Source: Datnioides undecimradiatus | Lineage: Eukaryota > Chordata > Actinopteri > Lobotiformes > Datnioididae | Direction of reading: 5' to 3' | DNA: 64,000 nucleotides | NCBI GenBank assembly: GCA_008933995.1 | Contig: WARS01000011.1 | Coordinates: forward strand, 6,969,016 to 7,033,015 | Part shown: positions 27,381 through 37,700 of the stretch, in pieces | Layout of the letters: each line of letters begins with the position of its first letter | Position numbering within the stretch: the stretch's first letter is position 1 | Notes under the pieces: model-generated | Told to the model about the DNA's origin: nothing | What the model saw: the letters and a program-made list of their open reading frames with translations, nothing else | The model's database searches: none | Position numbers and translations under genes: made by a program

Positions 27381-28180
27381 TTTTTAATTATACCACTACA
27401 GTATTAATTTTACGCGTTTGACTGCATGAAGTTTATTTTCAGGCGGATTCTTTTCGGGGAGGGAAAAATTCACATTTTCAACATTAGACAAATTGGCCTC
27501 ACCCTCTCGTGACAAAGTGTGTTTTCGTTTCCTTTTGTCATCGGTCGATTGTAAATGAGACTTTACGCAGACAGTATGCAACAAGTGGACAGCCACCGAG
27601 TAAAAAGTGCAAGTTTACTCTAAAATGAATCATTAACTCGGTCTTTTCGAGGACAGCTGCAGCACAATTATTAGGCCCCGAGGCAAAAATGAAATTGTAT
27701 TAGAAACTCTAAGCATTGTGGTCTGATATCCCGCACGGTTTTAAGCGAAATTAAAGAGTCTCTGTCTTAAATTACGCAACAGGTGAAGGCCGCCCCGTTT
27801 TTTTCTTGGGAAGCAAAAGTCATAAAAAGAAAGAGGAAACACTTTGAAATAATTCGCCGTGTGTTTTTCCAGAAATAAAGAGAATGAAAAACACACATTT
27901 TATCAGTTTCTTAAATTATTTCAATACACACATCAGAAGTGAACATGATTTTGGGGCTGCCGTAATTACGCGCCTTGTGCGCAACATCTGCGTCGCGCTT
28001 TAATCAAAACCAGATGTTTATGAACAGATGTTCGCGTTATCTTAGTGACATTTGTAATTGGCAATTTCTCCGTCTGTTTATATTTCAGTCGAGCTCGAGA
28101 GCAGATTATGAGACTGACAGTGTGTGGTGCCGCCTCAAAGAGACAGTGACAAACAACATGCAGCACTAAGGAGAATAAAA
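27380..28180. promoter_or_regulatory. CpG-bearing repeat-free block downstream of maf
   Basis: Unlike the rest of the left flank, this 800-base block has no microsatellite and an unusual number of CpGs (for example GCGCAACATCTGCGTCGCGC near 27980). It ends about 400 bases below the likely maf poly(A) signal. Open frames on both strands around 27966-28169 (about 65 codons each) resemble nothing I know. It could be a proximal 3' enhancer, an extended 3' UTR or a non-coding exon; sequence alone does not decide. Confidence 0.35.
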
Positions 28181-28576
28181 ATAATAAACATTTTCAGGAG
28201 AATATATTAGTTTCCATTCACGAAGGTTTATTGATGAATGGTATATTTATTAAATTTCCATTTTAAAGAGTGAACACGAAGTCTGCCAGCTAACTGCACT
28301 GTCCAGACAATACACTTTCCTGTTGTATAGAAATCCAGGGCATCACAGAAGACGTATGGCTGCATGATGCTTTGCTTAATTATTCTACAACACCGGGAGA
28401 ACATTAAATTTCCATTTCCAAACAGTTCACAGTTTATTTACCGAATAACACCCATAGGGTTCTGGGTAAACTTAATTAAGTTCCTTAAATGAAAGGAAAA
28501 CACATTAACATCGAACTGCAGAAAGACTAGATCATTTGTTGCAACAATTTAGCGTGACAAAGTAGCCTATTTCTCA
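28181..28576. other. AT-rich 3' flank immediately below maf
   Basis: AT-rich sequence with further AATAAA hexamers on the maf strand (near 28433 and 28220-28250), so it may be included in longer maf transcripts. Nothing else seen. Confidence 0.5.
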
Positions 28577-28582
28577 TTTATT
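28577..28582 (-). terminator. maf: Candidate poly(A) signal for maf
   Basis: TTTATT on the plus strand is AATAAA on the maf strand, the first canonical hexamer below the stop codon. A T/G-containing stretch follows within about 40 bases. More AATAAA hexamers occur further on, for example near 28433, so longer transcripts are possible. Confidence 0.35.
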
Positions 28583-29681
28583 TCAGGACATGCATCATAA
28601 TCTGCTTCTGTTCTCTTCAAAGCATTTTATCATCAGCCCCACTTGTTGATCGCAATAATCTGTTTAGTCTGCATTTGTCAGGAAAAAAATTATAATTGTT
28701 TCTACCAAATATTCCGATGCAGCTCACCTTGATAGTGTGTTGTCTGTCTGTGTAAATCAGTATTGAGTACAAAGTTGTTCTCGTCCACACTGTCCTTTTC
28801 CTGACAAGGCTCCAAAAGAAGCCTGTAAAATGCTTAAGGGTCCGTGTTCGCTGAGGAGTTTTTATGAAAGCAACGTGAAGGATGAATGCACTTTTCCACA
28901 CTTTTTTTTTTCTTTTTTACAAATAAATCCCAAAAGGCGATGAGTTTGAACAATGCAGTCATGGTATAATACAACCATAATACACAAGTTCACAAAAATA
29001 AAGAAAAAAACAAAATAAAAGTAAAAACACAATCCGTACATGACCAGCATGCATGGCTTCACACAACTGTTACAGTCTGACATCAATTTCCCAAACGTCT
29101 GCTGTAACTCAGTTTGGATGTTTGTTTTTCCCACAAGACAAATGGATGATATGAAAATGAGATCATTCATATCAAAATAAATGGACTTTAAAGACAAAAA
29201 ACAAAAAATAATTCACATCAAATTAAAGCTGCTGTTGCCTGAGGACTGTTTAATTTCACAAATTTTGGGGTAAAGGGAACAGGATGGACGAGGGGCAGGA
29301 TGAGGCTGGAAGGGCGGACCTATTCAGCAAAGTGTTTTTATGCAGCGTGTTTCAAGACAAACATCACGAGAGAAATCCCTTAAAATATCCGTGGACTCCG
29401 AATTCTTGTTCAGACTCATTTAAACAGGCCTATTTGTGTATCATGTAAAAGTGATAAAACCAGAAATCAAACGGAGATCCTCACCCTGAAACAAAAAATA
29501 CTTCTGAAATACAGAAAAGAGGAAAACTCTTTCGTCCTTTAACTAATGCAGCTTTCACAATACAACTTCGACACAAGCACGCACAACCTACTTTTGGTTT
29601 TTTTTTTAGCTGCGCGCAATTTAAAAGTTTTTTTCTGTTTCTTTGTGAGGGTCGGTTATTAAAACTTTTCAGCGCCGAGAC
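28577..29681 (-). other. maf: Probable 3' untranslated region of maf
   Basis: This AT-rich stretch downstream of the stop has no credible ORF and no microsatellite. The first AATAAA on the maf strand is at 28577-28582; an ATTAAA variant lies at 29249-29254. The end point is a guess based on the first canonical poly(A) signal, and an alternative end near 29240 is equally possible from sequence alone. Confidence 0.4.
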
Positions 29682-29685
29682 TCAC
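29680..29685 (-). other. maf: Splice-donor sequence overlapping the maf stop codon
   Basis: The last codons read TTC ATG TGA GT, so GTGAGT, a near-ideal donor, begins inside the terminal ATG. Splicing there would leave AT as the start of a new codon (Ile if followed by A, C or T) and bypass the TGA. Human MAF has exactly this choice: a short form ending FFM and a spliced long form that continues FFI plus about 30 residues. I could not locate the matching second exon in the window. Confidence 0.6.
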
Positions 29686-30662
29686 ATGAAAAACTCCGGG
29701 GATGAAGGGTTGTTGTCGCTGCTGGATCCTCCGTTTTCTCTGAAGCCGGTGCTGATCAGCTTCTCGTATTTCTCTTTGTAGGCGTCCCTCTCCCTGGCCA
29801 GCCGGGAGATCTCCTGCTTGAGGTGGTCCACCTGCTGTATGAGTTGCGTCTTCTCTCCCTCCAGGACGTGCCGCTGCTGGACCCGCTTGTACCGGCAGGA
29901 CTGGGCATAGCCTCTGTTCTTTAGCGTCCTCCTCTTCTGTTTCAGACGGATCACCTCTTCCTTGCTGACCCCCCGGAGCTGCCGGTTCAATTCCCTCACC
30001 GACATGGTCACCAGCTGCTCGTCCGAGAACCGATCTTCCAAGCGCAAGTGCTGGTGGTTTCCCCCCGCGCCGCCGCCAGACTGAGACCCGGAGGAGGGGT
30101 GGTGTGCCCCTGTGTGGTGGTGGTGGTGATGGTGGTGGTGGTGGTGGGGAGCCCCGTTCTGAGCTGCGGCTGCAGCGATAACCGCGGACACCACGGCGGC
30201 CGCTGATCCCATCTCCTCCCCGGCCATGGCGCCTCCTGCCCCGGCTCCGCCGCCGTACTGCTGCCCTCTGGCATAGCCATCGAAGGTCTGGAGCTGGTGA
30301 CTGCTGCTGATCAGCGCCTCTACGGCGTCCTCCGGGCTAAAGCCCAGAGCCTCGGGGTTCAACTGCTGTTGGTACCCGGTCATCCAGTAGAAATCCTCCA
30401 AGTGAGCCTTCTGTTCGCTCCCTGATCCCGGACTGGGCGCCGAGAAGCTTGGAGAGGGGGGAACCGAGCTGCAAGGCGTGCTCATCGGGGTGGAAGATAG
30501 GGATCCCCCGGCGACCAGGCGGCTGCACTGGCTGATGCTGCGATCGGGCTCCACCGGCTCCTTTTTCACTTCAAACTTCATCAGATCGAAGTCATTAACA
30601 TATTCCATGGCCAGGGGACTGGTGGGCAGGTCGGAGTTGCTCATTGCCAGCTCTGATGCCAT
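29682..30662 (-). CDS. maf: c-Maf, large-Maf bZIP transcription factor (short, FFM-ending form)
   Basis: This is a nuclear DNA-binding activator that dimerises and binds Maf recognition elements; the family acts in lens, limb/skeletal, macrophage and lymphoid differentiation. The 326-residue protein opens with [20 protein letters not shown], as c-Maf does; MafA and MafB differ there. Order: acidic N-terminal activation region; SUMO motif VKKE with K33; proline-directed Ser/Thr cluster (S54, T58, T62, S66, priming S70), matching the GSK3 degron altered in human Ayme-Gripp syndrome; [10 protein letters not shown] at 88-97; Ala/Gly-rich segment; 11 histidines at 173-183; extended homology region from about 211; basic region 241-264 with [12 protein letters not shown]; zipper L267, L274, L281, L288, Y295, L302; C-terminus SSPEFFM. 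It is shorter than the 373-residue human form because the Gly/His linker is reduced. The ATG at 30662 has A at -3 and G at +4. The same frame stays open upstream to a TGA at 30849-30851 but contains no other ATG. Family and start are very sure; which teleost paralogue is not tested. Confidence 0.97.
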   Translation of the reverse strand: MASELAMSNSDLPTSPLAMEYVNDFDLMKFEVKKEPVEPDRSISQCSRLVAGGSLSSTPMSTPCSSVPPSPSFSAPSPGSGSEQKAHLEDFYWMTGYQQQLNPEALGFSPEDAVEALISSSHQLQTFDGYARGQQYGGGAGAGGAMAGEEMGSAAAVVSAVIAAAAAQNGAPHHHHHHHHHHHTGAHHPSSGSQSGGGAGGNHQHLRLEDRFSDEQLVTMSVRELNRQLRGVSKEEVIRLKQKRRTLKNRGYAQSCRYKRVQQRHVLEGEKTQLIQQVDHLKQEISRLARERDAYKEKYEKLISTGFRENGGSSSDNNPSSPEFFM

Positions 30663-30848
30663 CCTCTTGCTGTTGACAGTCCTCCAAAGGGGGTGAGGAG
30701 CACCTGTCAAAGTGGGCTGCTGAGACACGCACTGAGCCAGCTTGATTTCTTTATTTATTTTCTTCAAAACCGAAGGAAAAAGTGGATTTTCTCGCACTAA
30801 TTGCGCAGCGCAGGTTCTGGTTTTGTGAGTCGATAAGTTTTTTTTTCT

Positions 30849-30944
30849 TCAGTCTGTGTTGCACAGACGCGTTGGAGGAGCGCTGTTTCCTCCCTCTCTC
30901 CCAGCGTGCGGGTGTCTGAGCGCCGCTCTCTCTGTTTCTACCAT
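30849..30944 (-). CDS. Upstream ORF 2 in the maf leader (31 codons plus stop)
   Basis: The ATG at 30944 starts on the base after uORF1's stop and runs 31 codons (MVETERAALR...) to a TGA at 30849-30851. It is in the same frame as maf, and that TGA is what separates it from the main coding region. The peptide is Arg-rich and low in hydrophobics; I recognise no domain. The uORF ends about 190 bases before the maf ATG, leaving room for re-initiation. Translation is inferred, not shown. Confidence 0.4.
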   Translation of the reverse strand: MVETERAALRHPHAGREGGNSAPPTRLCNTD

Positions 30945-30956
30945 TTAACACTTCAT
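30945..30956 (-). CDS. Upstream ORF 1 in the maf leader (3 codons plus stop)
   Basis: ATG AAG TGT TAA encodes Met-Lys-Cys. It lies about 290 bases before the maf ATG and its stop codon directly abuts the next upstream ATG (TAAATG). Such minimal uORFs normally act by engaging scanning ribosomes rather than by their product. The reading is certain; use by ribosomes is inferred. Confidence 0.45.
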   Translation of the reverse strand: MKC

Positions 30957-31118
30957 GGCTCCTTTTAGGATTAGTGCGCCAAATTGAGGAGGTTCACGAA
31001 CGTGTCCCGGGCAAATAGTTGCTTTGTGGAGAACGAAAAAAAAAAAACTCCACCCAAGGATTGATAGATTTTTTTTCTACAGGATCAGTCAGCCGACGAG
31101 TTAAAAAGCATTGCTTAG

Positions 31119-31125
31119 TTTTATA
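31119..31125 (-). promoter_or_regulatory. maf: TATA box of maf
   Basis: The minus strand reads CTATAAAACT, with TATAAAA at these bases, about 460 bases upstream of the maf ATG. Together with a CRE 8 bases further upstream and a CCAAT box about 47 bases upstream it makes a canonical focused promoter. Initiation would be expected near 31085-31095. Confidence 0.75.
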
Positions 31126-31130
31126 GGCGC

Positions 31131-31142
31131 CCTGACGTCAGG
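31131..31142 (-). promoter_or_regulatory. maf: CRE palindrome / CRE-type MARE variant in the maf promoter
   Basis: CCTGACGTCAGG is a perfect 12-base palindrome containing the full CRE TGACGTCA at 31133-31140. Read as a 14-base CRE-type Maf recognition element (TGCTGACGTCAGCA) it matches 11 of 14 positions. It sits 8 bases upstream of the TATA box. CREB/ATF binding is the simplest reading; binding by Maf itself, giving autoregulation, is possible. Confidence 0.7.
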
Positions 31143-31171
31143 ACTGAAAAATGAAATTGACTGAGACCCAG

Positions 31172-31176
31172 CCAAT
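31172..31176 (-). promoter_or_regulatory. maf: Inverted CCAAT box of the maf promoter
   Basis: CCAAT on the plus strand (inside GCCAATGAGG) reads ATTGG in the direction of maf transcription, about 47 bases upstream of the TATA box. This is the usual distance and frequent orientation for an NF-Y site. Confidence 0.55.
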
Positions 31177-31179
31177 GAG

Positions 31180-31260
31180 GAGCCCAGCCTAGGGACGTAA
31201 TTAGCATAATAGTATAGAAACCAAAGTTTTCTGAACTGTCCAAGCCCATCAACCGATTGA
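31180..31260 (-). promoter_or_regulatory. maf: Proximal upstream region of the maf promoter
   Basis: Just upstream of the CCAAT box lies complex sequence with GTAATTAGCATAATAG (homeodomain/POU-like) and CATCAACCGATTGACA (paired TGAC/GATTGA-like cores). Its position argues for promoter-proximal regulation; no factor can be assigned with confidence. Confidence 0.35.
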
Positions 31261-31877
31261 CACATTAGATTTAATGTTTATTTTTTGTCACTTTGCATGG
31301 GAACGAAGGAAATGGAGGGGAGAAGGATTAACAGAAGATATCAGGTGGTAAATATGCATGTCTCTCTTTTTGAGATGTCGAGTCGTTATAGTTTTAACTC
31401 ATATTTAATTTTTTTACAGTATAATAATAATAATCTAAAATTAATTTTAAAAACATATTTGTCGCCAGTATTGTTTGTTTCAGCATTATCTGTTGATTAG
31501 CCAGACTCTCTCATCCTGCTTTCATTTTGAGTGTTGATATAAAAACATTTTTCACAAGTCTATTTCATTAATTACGTAGGCAGCTTCCTAATTAGGGAGT
31601 CAAAACCGTCTTTGTCTTTTTTTTGGCCCAAACATCTTGGAATAACATGAAATATAATGTATTTGAACGGTTTCCCCCTCTAGCGATAGATAAATGGTCT
31701 GTATAGCACATAAAATCGCAGAAATACAGCTTTACAGATAAAACAGACCTTTGTGTGAGGAAGGTGAAAGTGTTTGAAAAGCGCACGGCATGGGTCTGCT
31801 TGAATGACAGTGTTTGGAAACCCAACGTCGCCACCTTTCGGTATAAAAGAATACTTCATGTGTCTCTTTCAAGGGTC

Positions 31878-31916
31878 TGTGTGTGTGTGTGTCTGTGTGT
31901 GTGTGTGTGTGTGTGT
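31878..31916. repeat. Interrupted (GT)n microsatellite
   Basis: GT array of 39 bases with one GTCT interruption. Confidence 0.9.
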
Positions 31917-32306
31917 CCATGCTTTGTGCAAATGTTTTTCTGCTTTTAACCGAGAAATCTTTACAGTTTGCTCTGGTAGAGTCTGGTTAGCTCTCTGACA
32001 GTGTCACTGCTAAATATAAAGATAATTTAACAAGACAAACATTTACTCATATCAAGATGCTTAACCCCCCAAAACCCAAAACATTAGTTTTTTTTAAAGC
32101 ACATGAAAAAACATGAAAAACTAAACAGAAGTAGATTTTCAAGGAAGACTCAATTCAATTTCCTACACATGATGTATTCACATCAGAATACATAGAAAGC
32201 CTTGTCAACATAAAATCCTTTTCTATTGGAAACCTCTGAAGTGACAACACCTCCATCTGTGTACTTCTGTAGCCTGTAGTCTCAATCGCATGTAATGATC
32301 ACAACA

Positions 32307-32346
32307 TCTCTCTCTCTCTCTCTCTCTGTTTCTCTCTCTCTCTCTC
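32307..32346. repeat. (TC)n microsatellite with one interruption
   Basis: TC array interrupted by GTT at about 32328-32330. Confidence 0.9.
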
Positions 32347-34434
32347 ACCCTGTGTGTCTGTGTGTGTCTCTCTCTCCTGGAGCACATTCCTCAGGAGTGG
32401 TGGCACATAAGAACAAACAATAAGGAGGGCTATACACAGAGGACCGGAGAGTAAATAAGAGCACTCTCCGTGGAACATGTCACACGGGGAAGCTTCAGAA
32501 AACTACAAAGCCGCCAGCAGATAATCCAACTCCCCGGTGTCTCAACGCAAGTAAATATTCTCTTGGTCCCTGTGACTGTTCATGGGGACTTAACGTTAAA
32601 CAGGAAGGATAAACATCGTGTTTTATTCATTAGAACACACAACAGAGGCTGCTCTGATGCTTTTGAATAAATATTAAACAGATGAGGTGTCCCGTCTGAC
32701 GCTGCTATATGTTGTTCTGTAAATTCAGACTGGTAGGAAGCAAAAGCAACACGCAGTTTTCATATATATGACCTAAGTGGTGGTGTTTCTTTCTATACAG
32801 ACATTTGCACATCTTCTAACAACTATCAAAAAATCTGTCATAACATAGAGAGGTTAATAAATAAACAAAAATGATCCTGTTATATGAGAAATGTTATTAT
32901 TTAATCCTATAAAACTGAATAAATAACCAAAAATACAAATGATCATTCATTTATACAGTTTTACACACAGAGAGCAGTTTAAATTGTTCATGTATCAACA
33001 TATTTGATGCAGTGGTGCACACTAGCTGCTGTGTGAGCTCTGTGTTCTCCAGATCTCTTAAAGCAGGATTTATCAGCCCCGGAGTCTTAAGGGTTAACAA
33101 GCAGAGTCCAGAGCCAATGCATCAGCTGTGTTACTGAGGGCTAATAGTCCTGTATGCACCTCATTCTGTCTCCCCTTAGAGTTTCATGTAGGCAGCTCGA
33201 TGCCATGAAGTTTACTACTGTCTTTATTTTATTAGTGATGCTTTTTTTCTCCCACACTGTACAGGGTTGCACTTAGGCATATATCATAAAATAAGCTTAT
33301 ACAGCAGGAGGAGGCCCACTTATACAGTGTTAGTACAGAGCAGAGCATTTGCACAACAGAGTTGTGAAATATGATGTGACTATGACATATCTAAATTAAA
33401 CTAAGCAACATGAAGAATAACTAGATCAACTGTAGCCAGAGGTGTTTCTATGAATGAATTAAATCAGAATAAAAAATATGTTCTAGTGGGTTAAATAGCT
33501 GTCTTTAATCCAAAATTGAGGCAATGATTACTTACTGTAAGGATGACAATCTCTAAATGCATGGATTAACTTTAGATACTTAATAAAAACTAACGTTTGT
33601 ATCAAGTTGTGAGTTTAGAGGGCTGCAGGCAAACGTTTTGTGAATGAAAACATCCAAATCTTTGAGGTCAGATGATGCTTTTGTAACACTGCTGATGTGC
33701 CGGCCATACGATTATAAAACAGACTCTGCCTTAATAGTCTGGTCCCTACATGTGGAGCCCAGCTACAGTACATGTTAATGAGACACTGTCTGACCTTTCA
33801 GAGTTCACCCCAGGAGAACAGTGATGCATCCTGGGTAAAGGATAACCAGCGCTCCCGGTCTTCCCCGTGATTTACTGGTACAGTGACTTTACTAATTGTT
33901 ACATCTATTAAAAACATCCTCGTTACAGTATGACTTATGTGCCACATTGCAATAGACCTCACTTTTATTTTCAGCATGCTAACCTTTTGTTTGCCTCTGG
34001 GGTTCTCTGAAGTTGTGCACATACAGAGGATTGTTCATGTTGTTTGCTTTGTTATCCACCTTTATAATAGAAATGTTTTGCTAAGAGGTTTATTTCTATT
34101 CGTAGAAGCGGGACCTACTTGTGAGATCTGTAAAAATAAATAACAAGTGGAAATACATTTTATCTAAAACAAATATAGCAACTTATACTGCATGATGTGA
34201 TTGTAACTCTGTATAAAATATTATCACAATGTTTCTGCAGAGAAAGAAAATGGAGGATTAAGAGTGCTGAGGAAAAAAACTCATTAAATCTCACTTTATG
34301 CATCTGCAAGATATGCATTTTATAACCCCACTCACGCTATTCAAAATCTTAAGTGTGCCAAAAATAGCCAGAGACATTTCCATATTTAACAGACAGTAAC
34401 TTAAATAAAACGACAGAAACTAAACTAAAGGATT

Positions 34435-34700
34435 TCTGCATTACCAAGATTATACCTTATAATCATTCATTACATTCCCAATGGGAGGTAGGCTTCATAT
34501 TCGCTCTCAATCCCTGTTTAATGTCATATATTAAACTCTGGTGGCACGCCAAATGGGGGACAACCCGACGAGTGGGCTCACTGGGCTCATCTGAGACACA
34601 TTTAATTAGCAGGACAGAAAATGAAATGTTTCGTGGGGTCTTAACTAACTGTTGTATCTTTTGTAATAGAATGAGGGGCTGTGAGAAGCTATTACAAGGA
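34435..34700. promoter_or_regulatory. Candidate enhancer, 5' of maf
   Basis: Complex, repeat-free sequence about 3.5 kb upstream of the promoter, including ATAATCATTCATTACATTCC, TTTAATTAGCAGGACAG and TGTAATAGAATGAGGGG. Several homeodomain cores are present. Judged by sequence character only. Confidence 0.3.
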
Positions 34701-37700
34701 GGAGCATGAAGAACGGTACCACACTTTCCTCTGCCAGTGTTTTACAGGGGGAATAAAAGAATGCATATTAAGATAATAAGCTTCCACATCACAGAAACAA
34801 AGTGCCATATTTGCAAAGCACTACATTTGAGAGAGCAGGCTTAGTTGTTCTGTCTCTCCTGCTCTCTCTCTCTCTGTCTCACTATCTCAGTGTCCTGTTC
34901 TCCGATCCTGCATTAATCAGACTTTACAACCTTTTTCGATTCATTTACCTGCTCAGGAACCAGGTAGCAGCTCAGAGTTTCAACTGTCTGTTTATGTGTG
35001 GACTCGACAAGCTGAAAAACGTCTGCATGGTTAATGGGGGAGAAACAGGCCTTCAACAAGTGAGTTTGATCATTACCTTGCAGTGTTCCCGTGCACACAC
35101 ACTCACACACACTCAAGCACCGAGGGATTGTGGAACAGTGTTCCCTGAGAAGAACAGGACATGAGTTTACAACTAACGTGTTCACATACAGGGCTAAAAT
35201 TCCTCTCTTTGTTGTTTTTAAACCCCAAAAATAGAAATAATAGATGCTGAGTGAAACACTGGAGCAGTGTAAGATTCGGATTCAAATGATTGGAGGCTCT
35301 TGATTAGAAAACCGGGCAGTGACACCCCCTCCCCTCACTCTCTCTCTCTATGGCTCCGTGCCTACCAGAAGGATGCTTCAACCTGGTAATTGGCCACAAT
35401 GAGCAGACTTGCATGTGTCAAACTCTCCTCTTCACATCTGGTTATTGTCTCTCACAGCAGGTGGACATCACAGGCATCGTGTGAGCAGTCTCATCTGCTC
35501 TCTGTCTCTGTGTAACACCGGATGCACTGCTATTACACTTTATAAACCAGCAAAACTGCACGTGTAGCCAACGTATTGGAGAAGAGCTCAGCCTTTAATA
35601 TGTCAGCGTGGTCTGTGAGTTAATGATTTTCAAGGGGTTTATGGATACACAAATACACGAAACTGGAAGTCCTGCAAGAGGAAGTGGCTCATTGAGGATT
35701 CAGCAGTCCTGGTTCATGAATGTAATCATGTTTACACACAAACATGCTAAAATGAAGTGTGAATCATACAGAACCTGAGCTCATCGTCTCTCATTAGACA
35801 CACACTGCTACATTATTGGCTTCATTAGCTATCTACACCGTGCATCACCCAGCATGTGAAGGAGCAGGTGAGGGGAGTCCACACTCACAAAATAACAAAA
35901 GCATTAAAGTACACAAGCTATTTGCTTTTCCCCAAAGCTAATGTATTTATGGTCCATCTAGTAACTGAAGTGGAAACGTGTATAATTTTAGCTTTTCATG
36001 GCTAATGATTGTAAATTTCTATTTCTAGGCGTGTGCATGGACAGGATGTTTGCATGTGTGACTTCCAGTGTGTATGTGGCATGATGATTCATGTTGCAGG
36101 TGGAGGTTACGAGTTGTTATTGATGTGGCCAGTATATGTGCTGTGCTATATGCTCTCTGCAACTGTACATTGTTATTAATGTACACAGTGTCCACTCTGT
36201 GTGGTTATTAATGTGACTCATATACATAAAGAGTTTCCCCATTAGTCAGAGTCGAACTGTGTCGTCATACAGACAGGACAAGGCAGTCCTCTGTGTCCTC
36301 CTTCTTCGCCATGTCGTCATTACTATCGTCATCATCCCATATTTGATCAGTATATATATATAATTGCACACATACAAATACAGCATATTTTGGTCAAAAT
36401 ACCAAGTACTGCCAAAAGCAAGCATAAATAATAATAATAAAATAGTTGTAGAAAGTCAAACACAGCAAATGTATATTTCATGTAAAATAACAGTTGGCTC
36501 TAGTTCACTCAGTCTCATATAGACAGACTCACTCACACACACATACACACACACACACACTAAATCTTTGTGTGTGCTTTCTGGGGCTGAAGAGGCCTCT
36601 GTCTCACTGGAGATCAGCTACACAATAGTGAAGTGGTATGACATTACAGATACAACAGTTCACATGACCCAAGATGCTTCAGACCTCCTCTGCAGTCCCG
36701 CACATTTTCATCTCTTTGGAGACACTCAAGCCAGAAAAAAGATGAGAAAGTAAACACCTCTGCATGCAGTGTGATTTAAGATTATTGCAGATGAATGTAA
36801 ATATTAATTTCAGCCTCCCTGTGATAATCCCCTCATCTGTTCCTCAGAAATTGAAGAATCATTTGCCTATAGCTCTTGGTAAGCATAGGAGTGTGTGAGG
36901 GAACAGGCAAACTAAAGTCACATCTCTCTGTGTTATTCTGCACTCTGTCAGAGAGGAAGATGCAGAGACAATACAGCCCACAAGACACCACAGCCTCATA
37001 CAACAATCCTTTATATCGCCACTAGATTAATGCCAGGAGACAAATGCCCTTCCACTGGGAGACTCACTTCTCTGGAGGGGAGCGAGGGAGGAGAATGGAG
37101 GGAAAAGAGGTTGATCGTTGCTAGACTGAGAGATGAGAGAAGCAGTATGATGAACAGGCTTCATGTAATGGGTGGACTTTTGATTATGGCAATATTGAGT
37201 GTGGAAATGAGATGTTTATCAGATGTGGTTTTGAGGGAGAGACGGGAGGAGCAAAGGAGCAGGGGGAGGTCTGGGATAAGCGTTAATCTGGCTGCTAAAT
37301 GGAGGGTTTGACATGTTGTGTCTGTCTGAAGAACCCAGCGGGACAGCGTCTCCTCTTCATCTCCTCTCTGCACACTTTGATCACTCTCACAAACACTCTC
37401 ACAATTAACACCTCGTGATGTGGGGGAATTTGGGGAGTGATATGTACGTTTCCCACTCTAACTTAAAGAAAAAGATCCAGAGAGCGACACATAATCTGGG
37501 GGGAAAAAGGAGGTTATGACAGTAAGAGGGAGTGAGATGAAGAAGAGAGGAAAGTATCTTTAAGCTTTTCCTAAAAACGCACAAACAGACTTAGTAAGAG
37601 TTAGTCATGGTTCTTTGCGCACTCACAGTAGATTTGGATGCTTACACAGGAACAGAGACACCCTTCCTGTTGCTTATCCGCTTCCTGAGCCTCAATTTGT

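Larger units (their letters stand above)
29690..31000. other. CpG-rich block covering maf coding region and leader
   Basis: This is the most GC- and CpG-rich interval in the window, contrasting with AT-rich sequence on both sides. Islands over single-exon developmental transcription factors are common in vertebrates. The edges were judged by eye. Confidence 0.6.
30663..31094 (-). other. maf: Inferred 5' untranslated leader of maf
   Basis: This is the stretch between the predicted start site, about 30 bases below the TATA box, and the maf ATG. It contains A-rich runs on the minus strand and exactly two ATGs, each opening a short upstream ORF. No intron is needed to link promoter and coding region. 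The right edge is inferred from the TATA position and could be off by tens of bases. Confidence 0.6.

Noticed and set aside
27966..28166. Second exon of the maf long isoform
   Set aside because: I looked on the minus strand for sequence resembling the mammalian long tail after an acceptor. Joining at the best AG here gives a short unrelated tail ending in a stop, so the exon is not supported.
30008..30280. Alternative 90-codon frame inside maf (minus strand)
   Set aside because: It is a GC-rich shadow of the real frame, translating the His and Ala tracts as Thr/Pro runs.
30663..30797. In-frame 45-residue N-terminal extension of Maf
   Set aside because: The extension begins with GTG, not ATG, contains no internal Met and is followed by the well-placed ATG at 30662 that matches the known c-Maf N-terminus.
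36116..36215. Threefold GTTATTRATGTR motif
   Set aside because: Spacing is irregular (56 and 32 bases) and the motif is short; likely background.
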